Shown here piece by piece: positions 23,833 through 33,933 of a stretch of 64,000 nucleotides of DNA (within the stretch, counting starts at the first letter, position 1; each line of letters opens with the position of its first letter). This DNA is from Melampsora larici-populina 98AG31. Lineage: Eukaryota; Basidiomycota; Pucciniomycetes; Pucciniales; Melampsoraceae. Where the stretch lies: NCBI RefSeq assembly GCF_000204055.1, contig NW_006768771.1:1273259-1337258 (forward strand). Direction: 5' to 3'. The notes beneath the pieces are model-generated. The model did no database searches, had not been told where the DNA came from, and was given only the letters and a program-made list of their open reading frames with translations. Position numbers and translations under genes: made by a program.

Positions 23833-25580
23833 TTAACACAATACATCTCTAATGAGGGTCATCTGGTACAAAAATTCTTGGATCTGACATTGAGGGAAAG
23901 AGTGATATTGTTGCAAAGAAAGCCATCCTGTGTCATACAATACTTTCAGAGCTTGATTGAGTTTAAGAACTGCTTCAGCTGTTGAACCATTGACAGCATA
24001 GCCTTTTGGAATCTTGATGAAGATTATTGTACCTGGAATGCCATTCAAGAATGTAACCAACACATCCATCTGAATCACATCTAGATCTTCCACAACTGCA
24101 AATGTGCACACTTCAAAAATCCACACTTTGACCAGTTGGAGCATAAGTCTTGTTGTAGTTGACATCAAAAAATTGAAGAAACACTTGAGCACAAAGTCAG
24201 GCTTTGATTTTGAGCAGCTCACCTTCATCTCTGTGCTTTTTCTTGAATACCCATGTTGTTCCAATTGCACAATGACCCAGAGGAAGAGCAACAACATCAC
24301 ACACTTTTTGCCTTGTCATGTTCTTGATTGCAGACAGGATAGCTTGATCCTATTCCTACTTCTCAGAGGATGAGAGTGTTTTTTTGTAGGTTTTTTGCGG
24401 TGTGTTGGAGGAATTTGCCATGACAAATTTTCTTTTACTACCTTTAGGAAGGCCTTTGGTTAAATTGATGTCATTGGAGATATTGTTTGGTGATCCAGCC
24501 CTTATTTGCCACTCCAAGCCTGGTTTGAGTCTTTTGGTGAGGCATTCAGCAACATCATTGTTATCTCCTGACCCAGCTTTGTCTTCATGAGGAAAGGCTA
24601 GTTCTTCTTCTTGATATGTGATTGGTGGGAATTGGATCAGTTGAAACTGGAAGAGGTTCAGTGGGTTCAGAAGGAAATAAGCTGATGGCAACAGGTCAAG
24701 GAGTTTTGGTGCTTTCAGGAGATGTAGGACAAGGCATATGAGGTGTAGAAATCTTGTCCTGAACAAGCTCTTCAAGTTCCACATCCAGGGTTTGGGTGTT
24801 ATCTCAAAATCCAAGCACCCAGTTCAATGTAGCACCATGAAATTACACCATTCAACCATAATCAAGTCTGACACAATAGTTTTTCATCCCAACTTGATAA
24901 CCTAAAATACCCTGCAAAGATGGGTTGTCAAATTTTTGTTGGAATTGTTTTGGAATCAGAACATAAGCCCAACAAAAAAAAGGCTCCAGGCATGGATAAT
25001 CAAAAGGACTGCCATACAAAAATCCATACACTGAGAGGCTGTTGGTAATGGCTGCTGGTGCAAAATTCTCAAACAACATGGCAGTAGTCACTGCTTCACC
25101 CCAGAATGAATATGGAAGGTTGGATTAATGAAGAAGTGTCCTTGATATTTCAGTGGTGGATCTGTTTCCACACTCATACAGGACTTTGTTGAGGTGTAAG
25201 AGGAGCATCTAAATGAGATGTTGCTCCATTCTCTTCGAGGAGCTTTTGAAAGTATTTGGACATGTGCTCTTCACCTTCTTCATTGATTAAACTCACACTT
25301 GTTACGTTATGAAAGGTCTCCACACTTCATTTGTGATACAAAAATTGCTGAAAGGTGTCTTCCACAGCCATGACCATGGTGGCTCTAGTGCAATGATTGT
25401 TTTTGTGAAAAGTGTTGGTGCAATCAGGAGGTTGTAGCTGTGGGTTTGCCTTTCAGAACTGAGTTGAGGTGTGACCTTTGAGAGTGTCATTGTATCAAGC
25501 ATTGGAACAGTAAGCAGTGAATCTGGTTGAGGAGGGCCTAATGTGGTTTCTGTTTTTTTGAACATCCAATGTGATGACAT
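23833..25580 (-). mobile_element. Decayed Ty1/Copia retrotransposon (integrase to reverse transcriptase)
   Basis: Reading the minus strand from about 25200 there is integrase-like sequence (SFWGEAVTTAMLFEN, then PFFCWAYVLIPKQFQQKF and GILGYQ), then a Ser/Pro-rich linker region. Near 24100-23900 there is Copia reverse transcriptase (QMDVLVTFLNG, FIKIPKGYAV, KLNQALKVLYDTG). Frames change repeatedly and stops interrupt them, so it is dead. Long terminal repeats were not found by eye. It lies immediately beside the split host gene starting near 25718. Confidence 0.75.
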
Positions 25581-26426
25581 CAGGATGTCACTTGTTGTCT
25601 TGTATAGCTACAAGACATGCCCCCAGAGCAGTGATAACCTTCTGCAGTCTTCACTTTATTAAAAAAATCAATCATCAAGGTGTTTTAACTTTTCCTCAAA
25701 ACAATTTAAAAAATCAGTCAAAGGATCAATCAAGGTTATCAACTTTTAGATGAAGAAATTAAATTACTTAAACTTTGTAGAATCACTGCTGCTCGTCAAA
25801 ATGGTCGTATTAAAAATCTACATGATAATACTTTTTTAGGTTTTTTAAGATTTGATATGTGAGTTTCAATTCTGGTTTTGTTGGCTGATATTGAAAATGG
25901 ATGCAACAATCATCAGGTCATTGATTTTTCGTGATTTATCTTTGGAATTGTAATTGAAATGATCCATAATAGTAATAAATTAAGTTTTAGAGGATGTGGA
26001 ACTGTACTTGGTATGAAAGGTGATGCTCTTCCATTTTCAAAAGCTATTGCGACAACAGTGGTAAGTCCAAATTTTCTCATGCATTTCAACACTTTGGGTA
26101 TGCTCATTCTGAAAACTGATGTTCTTTTTCACAAATTGTTACGGGTAGATTGAACTTGATCATTTAAGTGGTCCGAATGCTACATTTGACTCATTTCCTA
26201 AACTTGAATTACCTACTGTTGATCAATTAACAAAACAAGAGTTGAGGTTATTTAATTTTGATAATAGTGGTGTACAAACCTACGACCCAACTTGAAAACC
26301 CATGAGAAAAACCCATGAAAACCCAACTTGTTTTTGGGTTTTTTTGACGGGTTTTTTTGATGGGTTGCCCTCAAAAGGTTTGAACACCCCAGCCCCCATC
26401 ACAACCTAAAACAGTACAGTCACAGT

Positions 26427-26793
26427 TGTAAGACCTGTGGTCATTACATACACATAGACTTAATTATTAACATAGACTTAAGCATGGTTCTTATAGTTGT
26501 TTTCAATTCTTCTCGAGACTGGTTCCTTAGAGATATCGGGACTGATCTCCTACCCTCTATCCTTCGGAACCAGGTATAGTTCTCTCTTCTTTTCTATTTT
26601 CTTTCTTACTATTAGTCTTGTAGCGCTGAGAGATATCGGGACTAATCTCCTACCCTCTATCCTTCGGAACCAGACGTGTTCTTGGAGGTTTAGTAATAAA
26701 AGATCGGATCTCTTTGGGTTCTAGAAAACCCCTCGCTGTGCCTCACAGTGTCCCGTCCGAAGTATCTAGTGAAGGTTTCATTCGAACCTTACA
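26427..26793 (+). repeat. 5' LTR of the Gypsy element
   Basis: 367 bp, TG...CA ends. It contains a 44-base segment repeated twice (26530-26573 and 26630-26673), spaced exactly 100 bases apart. It differs from the 3' LTR at 26435 (C versus T) and 26644 (A versus G). Confidence 0.93.
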
Positions 26794-26975
26794 CTTTTTT
26801 TTTCTCAAACCCAAATCCGAGAATTTTTCTTCACGCCAATCAAACTTTAATTCAACCAATACTTCGAAAAAACCTGAATGCGCCACTCCGATTCCATTGA
26901 CATCGACTCAACGGAGACCGAGGCGCTTCCTCAAACCTAAAACTACTCCCCTTACCCCACATTCGGTCATCGTGT

Positions 26976-29900
26976 ATGACGACACGACGACATCCTCCTT
27001 CTACCGACCCAAAAGCTCCGCCAGAACCTTTGCCAGACCCTGAAGCTATCATCCGTGCTAATCGACGTTTACAACGCCTTTCTAGACCAAACGCCAATAC
27101 CGCCAGACAAGTTGCTTCCCAGCAACAACCGCCGCTTACGCCATCTCGTGCTCGTACAGACCAGCTACCGCCAGCAACACCAATCCACATTCGCACAGAT
27201 CCTGCCAGCTTGCCTCCATTGCCAGAGTCGCCAGACAAATCGCCGCTTTCATCTATACCGTCCTCTCCTACGCCACGACATCCGTCACCGAAACCATTCC
27301 CAACAATGGCAGACCAACAAACCAGACCAGACGACTCCAACACCGACCTCATGAAGGCAATTGTGGAATTGCAGCTATCCAGCAATCGTCGAATGGAAAA
27401 ATTCGAAGATTTCATGATGAAGGCTGTTACTTCAAAAGAAACAACTTCAACTGCTCCTGATCCTACAGACAACAAACCGACAGGTGCGATCGATTTTGCC
27501 AAATTTCGCACGGCGGATGGTCCTGTATATAAAGGTCCCTATCGAGACACCGACACTTTCTTATTATGGTATTCATCCTTGAGAACATTTCTCCGCACTA
27601 AAGGTGTAGTGTTAGACAGGGACCGAATCATCTTGGTTGGCAGCTACTTGGAGGAGCCGAACGCTCACTCATTCTATGAAGGAGGCTTGGATGGGTTCCT
27701 CAAAGGCACTTGGAGGGAGTTCCTCACCAAACTCTTCGCTTCTTGCTTACCGGGTGATTGGAAAGACCGCCTGTATGAAAGAGCTCAACATCTTAAAATG
27801 TTGCAATATGAAGATTTCATCACGTACAGTACTCGAGCCCGGCAAATTCAACTCTTAATTAATTTTGACTCCGTTAGATTAGATGATCATCAACTAGCAA
27901 CATTTGTACAGTATGGTATGGTAGAGGAGCTGAAGACGGGGGTCAGATTGTGGGGTTTCGGTAAATTCACCAAGGACTTCACTTATAGTAATTTTGAAAA
28001 TCAAGTTGAAAATCTCTATGTTTCATTGGTGGCTTCTCACGCGATTACGAAGAAGACCAGAACGCCGGCGCCACCTATGACAACTTATAATCGCCCTCGT
28101 GTTTCGGCCAATCCGACTCATCGCCTGACTGACGAAGAATTCAATTGGAAGATTCACTCGTACCGCGATAGTATCGGGCAATGTCATTTTTGCAAAGGTT
28201 TCTGCGGTAGTGAGTACCGGGCATGCAAGGGTCCTTACGTTCGAGAAAAAGTCGTATTCCCTCCTGGATACGTCGCCCCACCCAAGCCAGCCAACTACAT
28301 CCCCCCTCGCGCGAAGTCTGCGCCACCGGCATCGTACAAGCCAGCAGGCCGAGCGACGCAACCTCCAGCGGGTCGAGCAACACCATCGTACGCTAGAGTA
28401 GCAGCGGCATCTGAATACCCTGAACTTGACGAAGCCTCGGTGGCAGCCCTGCAGGCCTTAGACGAAGAACTAGATCTGGCCGAAGCCGAAGGGTACGTCG
28501 CCACTCCTAAGCCACCTCGAGTCATCTTAGAGTTCATGCATCACGGCGAGAAAATCAGAGCACTAGCTGACCCGGGTGCCGAGGTCAATCTCTTAACAGA
28601 TCGGGTGGTCGAGCGGCTTAAGCTACGACGAAGAGAGTTAGTACGGCCAATGCAACTGAGCCTCGCTGTTAATACCGAATCACCTCCACCTCCTTTGACA
28701 CACTTCACCACCTTCAACATCGTCGAGCCTACATCGGGTCAAAAGTTCGATCGACTGTATTGCAAGATAGGAGAGGTTGGAGGAGAATTTGATATGATTT
28801 TGGGAACGCCGTTTTTTAATCTTTTCCAGTTTTCTGTTTCTATTAATCAAAGAGCTATTGTGTGTGAACAAACGGGAAGAAAAATTCATGATTATCGAGT
28901 GTTAGAAGAATTAAATGAAAAGCTCACTAAAGTGACAATTCCCCGCGTAATAGAACCTCGTAAAGATTATACCGCCCCTTGGGAGAGACAATTGAGTGAG
29001 AAGGAGAGTGTTTCAATGTTGAGTGAAAAAGAAAGGTTAGAAGTTGAGATGTTTGAAGAATTCCATGATTTATTTCCTGCGGACATACCAGCAGTATCAG
29101 ATGAAGCAGAAGAAGAAGGTCTTTTTGTCGATGGATCCTTTCCAGAAAAGCTACAGAATGAGAACTCGAAGATACGACATAAGATAATCTTGAAAAATCC
29201 TGACGCAGTCATTAACGAGAAGCAATACAATTATCCACCTAAACACATGAACGTGTGGAAAAAATTAGTCGATCAACATCTTCAAGCTGGACGAATTCGA
29301 AGATCAACTAGTCAATATGCTTCACCGAGTTTGATTATACCAAAGAAGGACCCTGCCGAACTTCCGAGATGGGTATGCGATTACCGTGTCTTGAACAGCT
29401 TGACCGTGAGGGACCGCGCGCCACTACCTAATGTGGACCGGTTGGTCAGGTTAGTAGCTACTGGAAAAATTTTCTCCATCATTGATCTCACAAACGCTTT
29501 TTTCCAAACTCGAATGCGTGAGGCCGACATACCTCTGACGGCTGTACACACACCTTGGGGACTCTACGAGTGGTGTGTGATGCCAATGGGCCTAACCAAC
29601 GCGCCAAGTACTCATCAAGGTAGACTAGAAGAAGCTCTTGGAGAATTACTGAACACTATTTGCGTTGTATATCTTGATGATATTGTTGTTTTTTCAAACT
29701 CACCAGAAGAACACGCCATCCACACACGAATGGTATTACAAAAACTACGAGAAGCAAATCTTTATTGCAGCAAGAAGAAAACCAAGATGTTCAGAGATGA
29801 AATCAAGTTTTTAGGTCATTGGATTTCAGCAAAAGGTATCAGAGCAGATGACGAGAAAGTAGAACAAGTTTTGAATTGGAAAAGACCTAAATCAGCAAAA

Positions 29901-31805
29901 GGTATAAAGAAATTTCTGGGTACAGTACAATGGATGAAGAAATTTATCTGGGGATTGGAGAAATACGTTAATAAATTGACACCACTCACGAGTACTAAGA
30001 TTGATCCTGCTAATTTCAGATGGGGAAAAGAAGAAGAAGATGCATTCATTAATATCAAGAGACTCATGACTTCACTACCGCACTTGAAAAATATAGATTT
30101 TGACTCTGAAGACCCTTTATGGTTATTCACCGATGCGAGCGGTTGCGGATTAGGAGCCGCGTTGTTTCAAGGGAAGGAGTGGAAGTTCGCGTCGCCCGTT
30201 GCTTATGAATCACGGCAAATGACACCAGCAGAGCGGAATTATCCTGTACACGAGCAGGAGTTATTAGCGGTAATACACGCCCTGCACAAGTGGCGCATGC
30301 TGCTTTTAGGCATGAAAATCAACATTATGAGTGACCACCACTCACTAACGTATCTCTTCAAACAACGAACGCTGAGCAGACGGCAAGCGCGATGGATTGA
30401 AACACTTGCTGACTTTGATGTAGATTTTAAGTATGTGAAGGGAGAGGATAACTGTGTAGCTGATGCTTTATCAAGGAAAGATCACGAAGATGAAGAGGTG
30501 GAGAAGGAAGGTGTGGAGTGTATAGCAGCGTTGGTTGAAGCAGGTCCCACCTTGTCAGCCCAGATGCGTAAACGCATTCAAGAAGGGTACAATGCAGATT
30601 CATTTTATGCGACCATCATTTCGGTTCTTCCATTACGAGACGACTGTAAGATCATTGAAGACTTATTATTCATTGAAAACCGGTTGTACATTCCTTATAC
30701 CGAGAAGTTGAGATATGAATTAGTGAATGAAGCACATTCTCGACTGGGTCACTTGGGCTACATCAAGACTATTACGGATCTGAGACGTGACTTCTTTTGG
30801 CCATGCATGGCGACTGACGTAAAGGAATTTGTCCAATCCTGCAATGTCTGTCAACGGACAAAAGGACCAACTCAGGCTCCGGTGGGGAAGATGCTAACTC
30901 CGACTATACCCAGCCTTCCGTTGGAATGTCTAGCTATCGACTTTGTAGGACCCTTGCCAAAAGTGAACAACTATGACATGATTTTGACTTGTACCTGTAG
31001 GTTATCGGGTTTTACAAAGATCATTCCCTGTGGACAAACAGATACCGCCGAAAAGATTGCATCACGTTTCTTCTCAGGATGGATTGGTACATTTGGAGCC
31101 CCAACATCAATTATCAGTGACCGGGATAAATCTTGGACATCTAATTTCTGGAAAGCACTGATGTCACGATGCGGGACGGCGTTTCACATGTCTACGGCCT
31201 TCCACCCTCAAGCAGACGGAAGGAGCGAACGAACAAACCGCACCGTTGGCCAAATCTTACGAACCTTTACTGCTAAGAGGCAGGGCAAGTGGCTGGAGTC
31301 CCTGGCAGCAGTAGAGTACGCCATTAATGGAGCAATTAACGTCGCTACTGGCAAATCTCCGTTTGAGCTTATCTTCGGTAAAGAACAACGCCTACTGTCA
31401 ACTCGTGACGCACTTGATTCTGACCCGACGGCACTCACCAAATGGCTCAATAGCCGACAAGACGCTTGGCTTACAGCGCGGGATTCACTCTGGACGAACA
31501 GGATTCAGCAGGCCTTACAACACAACAAAAACTGCCGCAGTGCAGAGCCGCTATTACCGAACTCCTGGGCACTCCTAGATTCCGCCGACTGGCGTGGGCG
31601 TCATCAAGGGGGTGTGAACAAGCTCAAGGAGCGTTTTGAAGGTCCTTATCGGGTAATCAAGACTTCAAATCACGGTCAAAATGTGGAACTGGAGTTACCA
31701 AACGGAGATAAGCGTCACAACGTTTTCCATGTATCCAAGGTGAAACCCTACGTGGAGAGGAAGGAGGATGGGGTCAATACGCTGATAAAAAGTGTACGGA
31801 AGTAA
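26976..31805 (+). CDS. Gypsy gag-pol polyprotein (1,609 aa)
   Basis: A single frame encodes all retrotransposon functions. Residues 1-110 are Pro-rich. From about 111 (MADQQ) comes a Gag domain (WREFLTKLFASCLPGDWK). A Cys-rich motif near 402 (CHFCKGFC...C) is not a standard CCHC knuckle. The aspartic protease near 532 reads LADPGAEVNLL, with DPG instead of D(S/T)G. Reverse transcriptase has YLDD near 898. RNase H has FTDASGCGLGAALF near 1052 and ends in ADALSRK. Integrase has HHCC at about 1250-1295 (GHLGYIKT; CNVCQ), then catalytic Asp near 1325 (AIDFVG) and 1381 (ISDRD) and Glu near 1417 (GRSERTNRT). The C-terminus has the HVSKVKPY motif and no chromodomain. The start is the first ATG of the frame; MADQQ at residue 111 is an alternative. 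Confidence 0.93.
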   Translation: MTTRRHPPSTDPKAPPEPLPDPEAIIRANRRLQRLSRPNANTARQVASQQQPPLTPSRARTDQLPPATPIHIRTDPASLPPLPESPDKSPLSSIPSSPTPRHPSPKPFPTMADQQTRPDDSNTDLMKAIVELQLSSNRRMEKFEDFMMKAVTSKETTSTAPDPTDNKPTGAIDFAKFRTADGPVYKGPYRDTDTFLLWYSSLRTFLRTKGVVLDRDRIILVGSYLEEPNAHSFYEGGLDGFLKGTWREFLTKLFASCLPGDWKDRLYERAQHLKMLQYEDFITYSTRARQIQLLINFDSVRLDDHQLATFVQYGMVEELKTGVRLWGFGKFTKDFTYSNFENQVENLYVSLVASHAITKKTRTPAPPMTTYNRPRVSANPTHRLTDEEFNWKIHSYRDSIGQCHFCKGFCGSEYRACKGPYVREKVVFPPGYVAPPKPANYIPPRAKSAPPASYKPAGRATQPPAGRATPSYARVAAASEYPELDEASVAALQALDEELDLAEAEGYVATPKPPRVILEFMHHGEKIRALADPGAEVNLLTDRVVERLKLRRRELVRPMQLSLAVNTESPPPPLTHFTTFNIVEPTSGQKFDRLYCKIGEVGGEFDMILGTPFFNLFQFSVSINQRAIVCEQTGRKIHDYRVLEELNEKLTKVTIPRVIEPRKDYTAPWERQLSEKESVSMLSEKERLEVEMFEEFHDLFPADIPAVSDEAEEEGLFVDGSFPEKLQNENSKIRHKIILKNPDAVINEKQYNYPPKHMNVWKKLVDQHLQAGRIRRSTSQYASPSLIIPKKDPAELPRWVCDYRVLNSLTVRDRAPLPNVDRLVRLVATGKIFSIIDLTNAFFQTRMREADIPLTAVHTPWGLYEWCVMPMGLTNAPSTHQGRLEEALGELLNTICVVYLDDIVVFSNSPEEHAIHTRMVLQKLREANLYCSKKKTKMFRDEIKFLGHWISAKGIRADDEKVEQVLNWKRPKSAKGIKKFLGTVQWMKKFIWGLEKYVNKLTPLTSTKIDPANFRWGKEEEDAFINIKRLMTSLPHLKNIDFDSEDPLWLFTDASGCGLGAALFQGKEWKFASPVAYESRQMTPAERNYPVHEQELLAVIHALHKWRMLLLGMKINIMSDHHSLTYLFKQRTLSRRQARWIETLADFDVDFKYVKGEDNCVADALSRKDHEDEEVEKEGVECIAALVEAGPTLSAQMRKRIQEGYNADSFYATIISVLPLRDDCKIIEDLLFIENRLYIPYTEKLRYELVNEAHSRLGHLGYIKTITDLRRDFFWPCMATDVKEFVQSCNVCQRTKGPTQAPVGKMLTPTIPSLPLECLAIDFVGPLPKVNNYDMILTCTCRLSGFTKIIPCGQTDTAEKIASRFFSGWIGTFGAPTSIISDRDKSWTSNFWKALMSRCGTAFHMSTAFHPQADGRSERTNRTVGQILRTFTAKRQGKWLESLAAVEYAINGAINVATGKSPFELIFGKEQRLLSTRDALDSDPTALTKWLNSRQDAWLTARDSLWTNRIQQALQHNKNCRSAEPLLPNSWALLDSADWRGRHQGGVNKLKERFEGPYRVIKTSNHGQNVELELPNGDKRHNVFHVSKVKPYVERKEDGVNTLIKSVRK

Positions 31806-32190
31806 GTTCCTATCCTTTGTATGCACCGCCGTAGTATACTACGAAAATTGTCATAAAAAACAAAACCTCGGCCACGCTGTGAGCACAAAATTTTCGACGA
31901 TTCTTTCATAGATCCCACGACAGACGTACTTGGACGACCCAACCATCACCCACCTCCTCAACTCAAGTACTCAACTTTAGTTCTAAAATTTTCTTTTACT
32001 TTAATTTTCTATTTCACTTTTTTCTTTCTTTTTTTTCTTTTCTTTTCAAACTTACTTTACAAAAAAAAAAAAAAAAAAAAAATTATACGGGTTACATTTA
32101 TTTCTTTTATGAACAAACTTTCTTTTTTTTCTTTTTTCTCTTTTCTTTTCACTTTTCCAGGCCGCCCTATTCCTTTAAAGGAGGGGAGAC

Positions 32191-32557
32191 TGTAAGACTT
32201 GTGGTCATTACATACACATAGACTTAATTATTAACATAGACTTAAGCATGGTTCTTATAGTTGTTTTCAATTCTTCTCGAGACTGGTTCCTTAGAGATAT
32301 CGGGACTGATCTCCTACCCTCTATCCTTCGGAACCAGGTATAGTTCTCTCTTCTTTTCTATTTTCTTTCTTACTATTAGTCTTGTAGCGCTGAGAGATAT
32401 CGGGACTGATCTCCTACCCTCTATCCTTCGGAACCAGACGTGTTCTTGGAGGTTTAGTAATAAAAGATCGGATCTCTTTGGGTTCTAGAAAACCCCTCGC
32501 TGTGCCTCACAGTGTCCCGTCCGAAGTATCTAGTGAAGGTTTCATTCGAACCTTACA
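32191..32557 (+). repeat. 3' LTR of the Gypsy element
   Basis: 367 bp, near-identical to 26427-26793. It carries the same two 44-base internal repeats (32294-32337, 32394-32437), which here are identical to each other. It is followed by the ACAGT target duplication. Confidence 0.93.
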
Positions 32558-32562
32558 ACAGT

Positions 32563-33474
32563 TCCTGTCATCACTTGATGCCTTGATTTTACTTCACATC
32601 ACTTGTCTTGCATCGACCACATCCATGACTTGTCTTCAAAATCTACTTGCTTGTTTGATGAGGGTGTCCCTCATGAAGTACAATGCCGATGCTGATGCCA
32701 ACAACAGCAATTTAGACAAGATTATTTGAATCAAAACGATCTCTGACTTGTAGAAGTCTACTCATTCTCAAAAGTCGATTTAGACATGTTTCTCTTTGAA
32801 ATAAAACAATCTCTTTTGATTTCTTCATATTGCAAGAGTTGAAACAAACTAAAGAAACCGATCTTATATAGCAGAGTTTAATAAAAGGTATTCAAAGATA
32901 ATCGATTAAAATAAAAAAGATTGAAACAAGTCACTCTCTAGAACTAACTGCAATTTTTGGTTGATCGATTAAGGTAAAAAAATGAAACTATTTGATAATC
33001 CAATAATGGAGCTGTGGATGATAAAACATTATCACCTATTCCTAGTATCACTTCTTCACGAGGAAAATGATAAATTGAAAAGTTGAACGATATGAAGAAG
33101 AAGTTGACCGAGATCGAATTTATAATAATGATGAACTTGTTAATCAAATCAAATCTAATTGTGTTATATCTTTTACATAAAAAGGTTTTTGCAGCTTGGC
33201 TTTCATCTTGGAGATTGTGATGTTTTCTTTTGTGGCCAATTTGGTAGCTCGATTAGTCGTCATCATTTTGGACATCTCTTAGGAGGAGTTGAAGCTAATT
33301 CGTTCTTGAGATTTTGTAGCACGAGTTCCAGGAGTTGATGGGGATGTAAGACTGTTTGGTGGAAGGTTTCTGGACAGTTTGGAGGTGTTGTGTCGGCAAG
33401 GAAGGGGGATGTTGGACTCAGCTAATTTTCTTTCTTTGATGGGTGGTCAAATCTAGCCAACTTCAACCCATGAG
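32563..33474. other. Interior of the TIR element to the right of the Gypsy insertion
   Basis: No coding frame of transposase type. AT-rich sequence with short ORFs only; the body of a non-autonomous element. Confidence 0.4.
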
Positions 33475-33933
33475 AAAAAACCCGTCAAAAAAACCCAAAA
33501 ACAAGTTGGGTTTTCATGGGTTTTTCTCATGGGTTTTCAAGTTGGGTCGTAGGTTTGTACACCGCTAATTATACTGTTACTCATCATCAACATCAACCAA
33601 ATACAACTCAAAACTTAACTCAAATTGATAATTCAAATCACACTGGAACTGAAACTGCACTTCCAACGGATGATAAAGGATCAAACTCTCATGATTTGAT
33701 TTGTTCTTAATCAGATTTCATTTCTTTTAATATTCTTTGAAAGAGTCATATATTTGATTGCAACTGTGAATATTTGTTTGTGATAGTACAATTTCTTCAA
33801 AACCTTTCTTGATGTAAATATTTTTATAAACAATTTTCTTGTCATAATTTTCTTGCTATATAATTCATCTCTTGGACAATTTTTTTCGGAGTCGGTTGAG
33901 TTGAGGAAACAGGGGTTGGTAGGATTGGTGGAA

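Larger units (their letters stand above)
26427..32557 (+). mobile_element. Full-length Ty3/Gypsy LTR retrotransposon
   Basis: Two LTRs of 367 bp (26427-26793 and 32191-32557), each starting TGTAAGAC and ending CTTACA, differ at about two positions by eye. The element is flanked by the 5-bp direct repeat ACAGT (26422-26426 and 32558-32562). A polypurine tract (AAAGGAGGGGAGA, about 32177-32189) precedes the 3' LTR. The internal region holds one uninterrupted gag-pol frame. All this points to a recent, possibly still active insertion. It sits inside the TIR element at 26267-33565. Confidence 0.95.
26267..33565. mobile_element. hAT-like terminal-inverted-repeat element hosting a Gypsy insertion
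   Basis: The left end GTGGTGTACAAACCTACGAC and the reverse complement of the right end GCGGTGTACAAACCTACGAC continue as inverted repeats for about 91 bases with a single mismatch (26267-26357 and 33475-33565). The best 8-bp flanks are TGATAATA (26259-26266) and TAATTATA (33566-33573), a 6/8 match. The GGTGTACAAACC terminus and 8-bp flanks suggest hAT, but this is tentative. Without the Gypsy insertion the element is about 1.2 kb and shows no transposase frame, so it is non-autonomous. The inverted repeats contain short AACCCATGA sub-repeats. Confidence 0.7.
25718..33710 (+). pseudogene. Unrecognised host gene split by a nested transposon insertion
   Basis: Exons 25718-25858, 25973-26060 and 26149-26266 close in phase (peptides LLDEEIKLLKLCRITAARQN; KLSFRGCGTVLGMKGDALPF; TVDQLTKQELRLFNFDN). 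The last exon resumes at 33574 (VTHHQHQPNTTQN) and ends at the stop 33708-33710. Joining 26266 to 33574 keeps the frame, which is what insertion of a 7.3 kb element with a target duplication into one exon predicts. The 5' part of the gene is not found; the dead Copia element lies there. I do not recognise the family. It is presumably non-functional unless the element is treated as an intron. Confidence 0.6.

Noticed and set aside
26497..26724. 75-codon ORF, duplicated at 32261-32488
   Set aside because: It lies wholly inside the LTRs and is duplicated because the LTRs are; no protein features.
26852..27511. 219-codon minus-strand ORF
   Set aside because: Antisense shadow of the Pro-rich Gag N-terminus.
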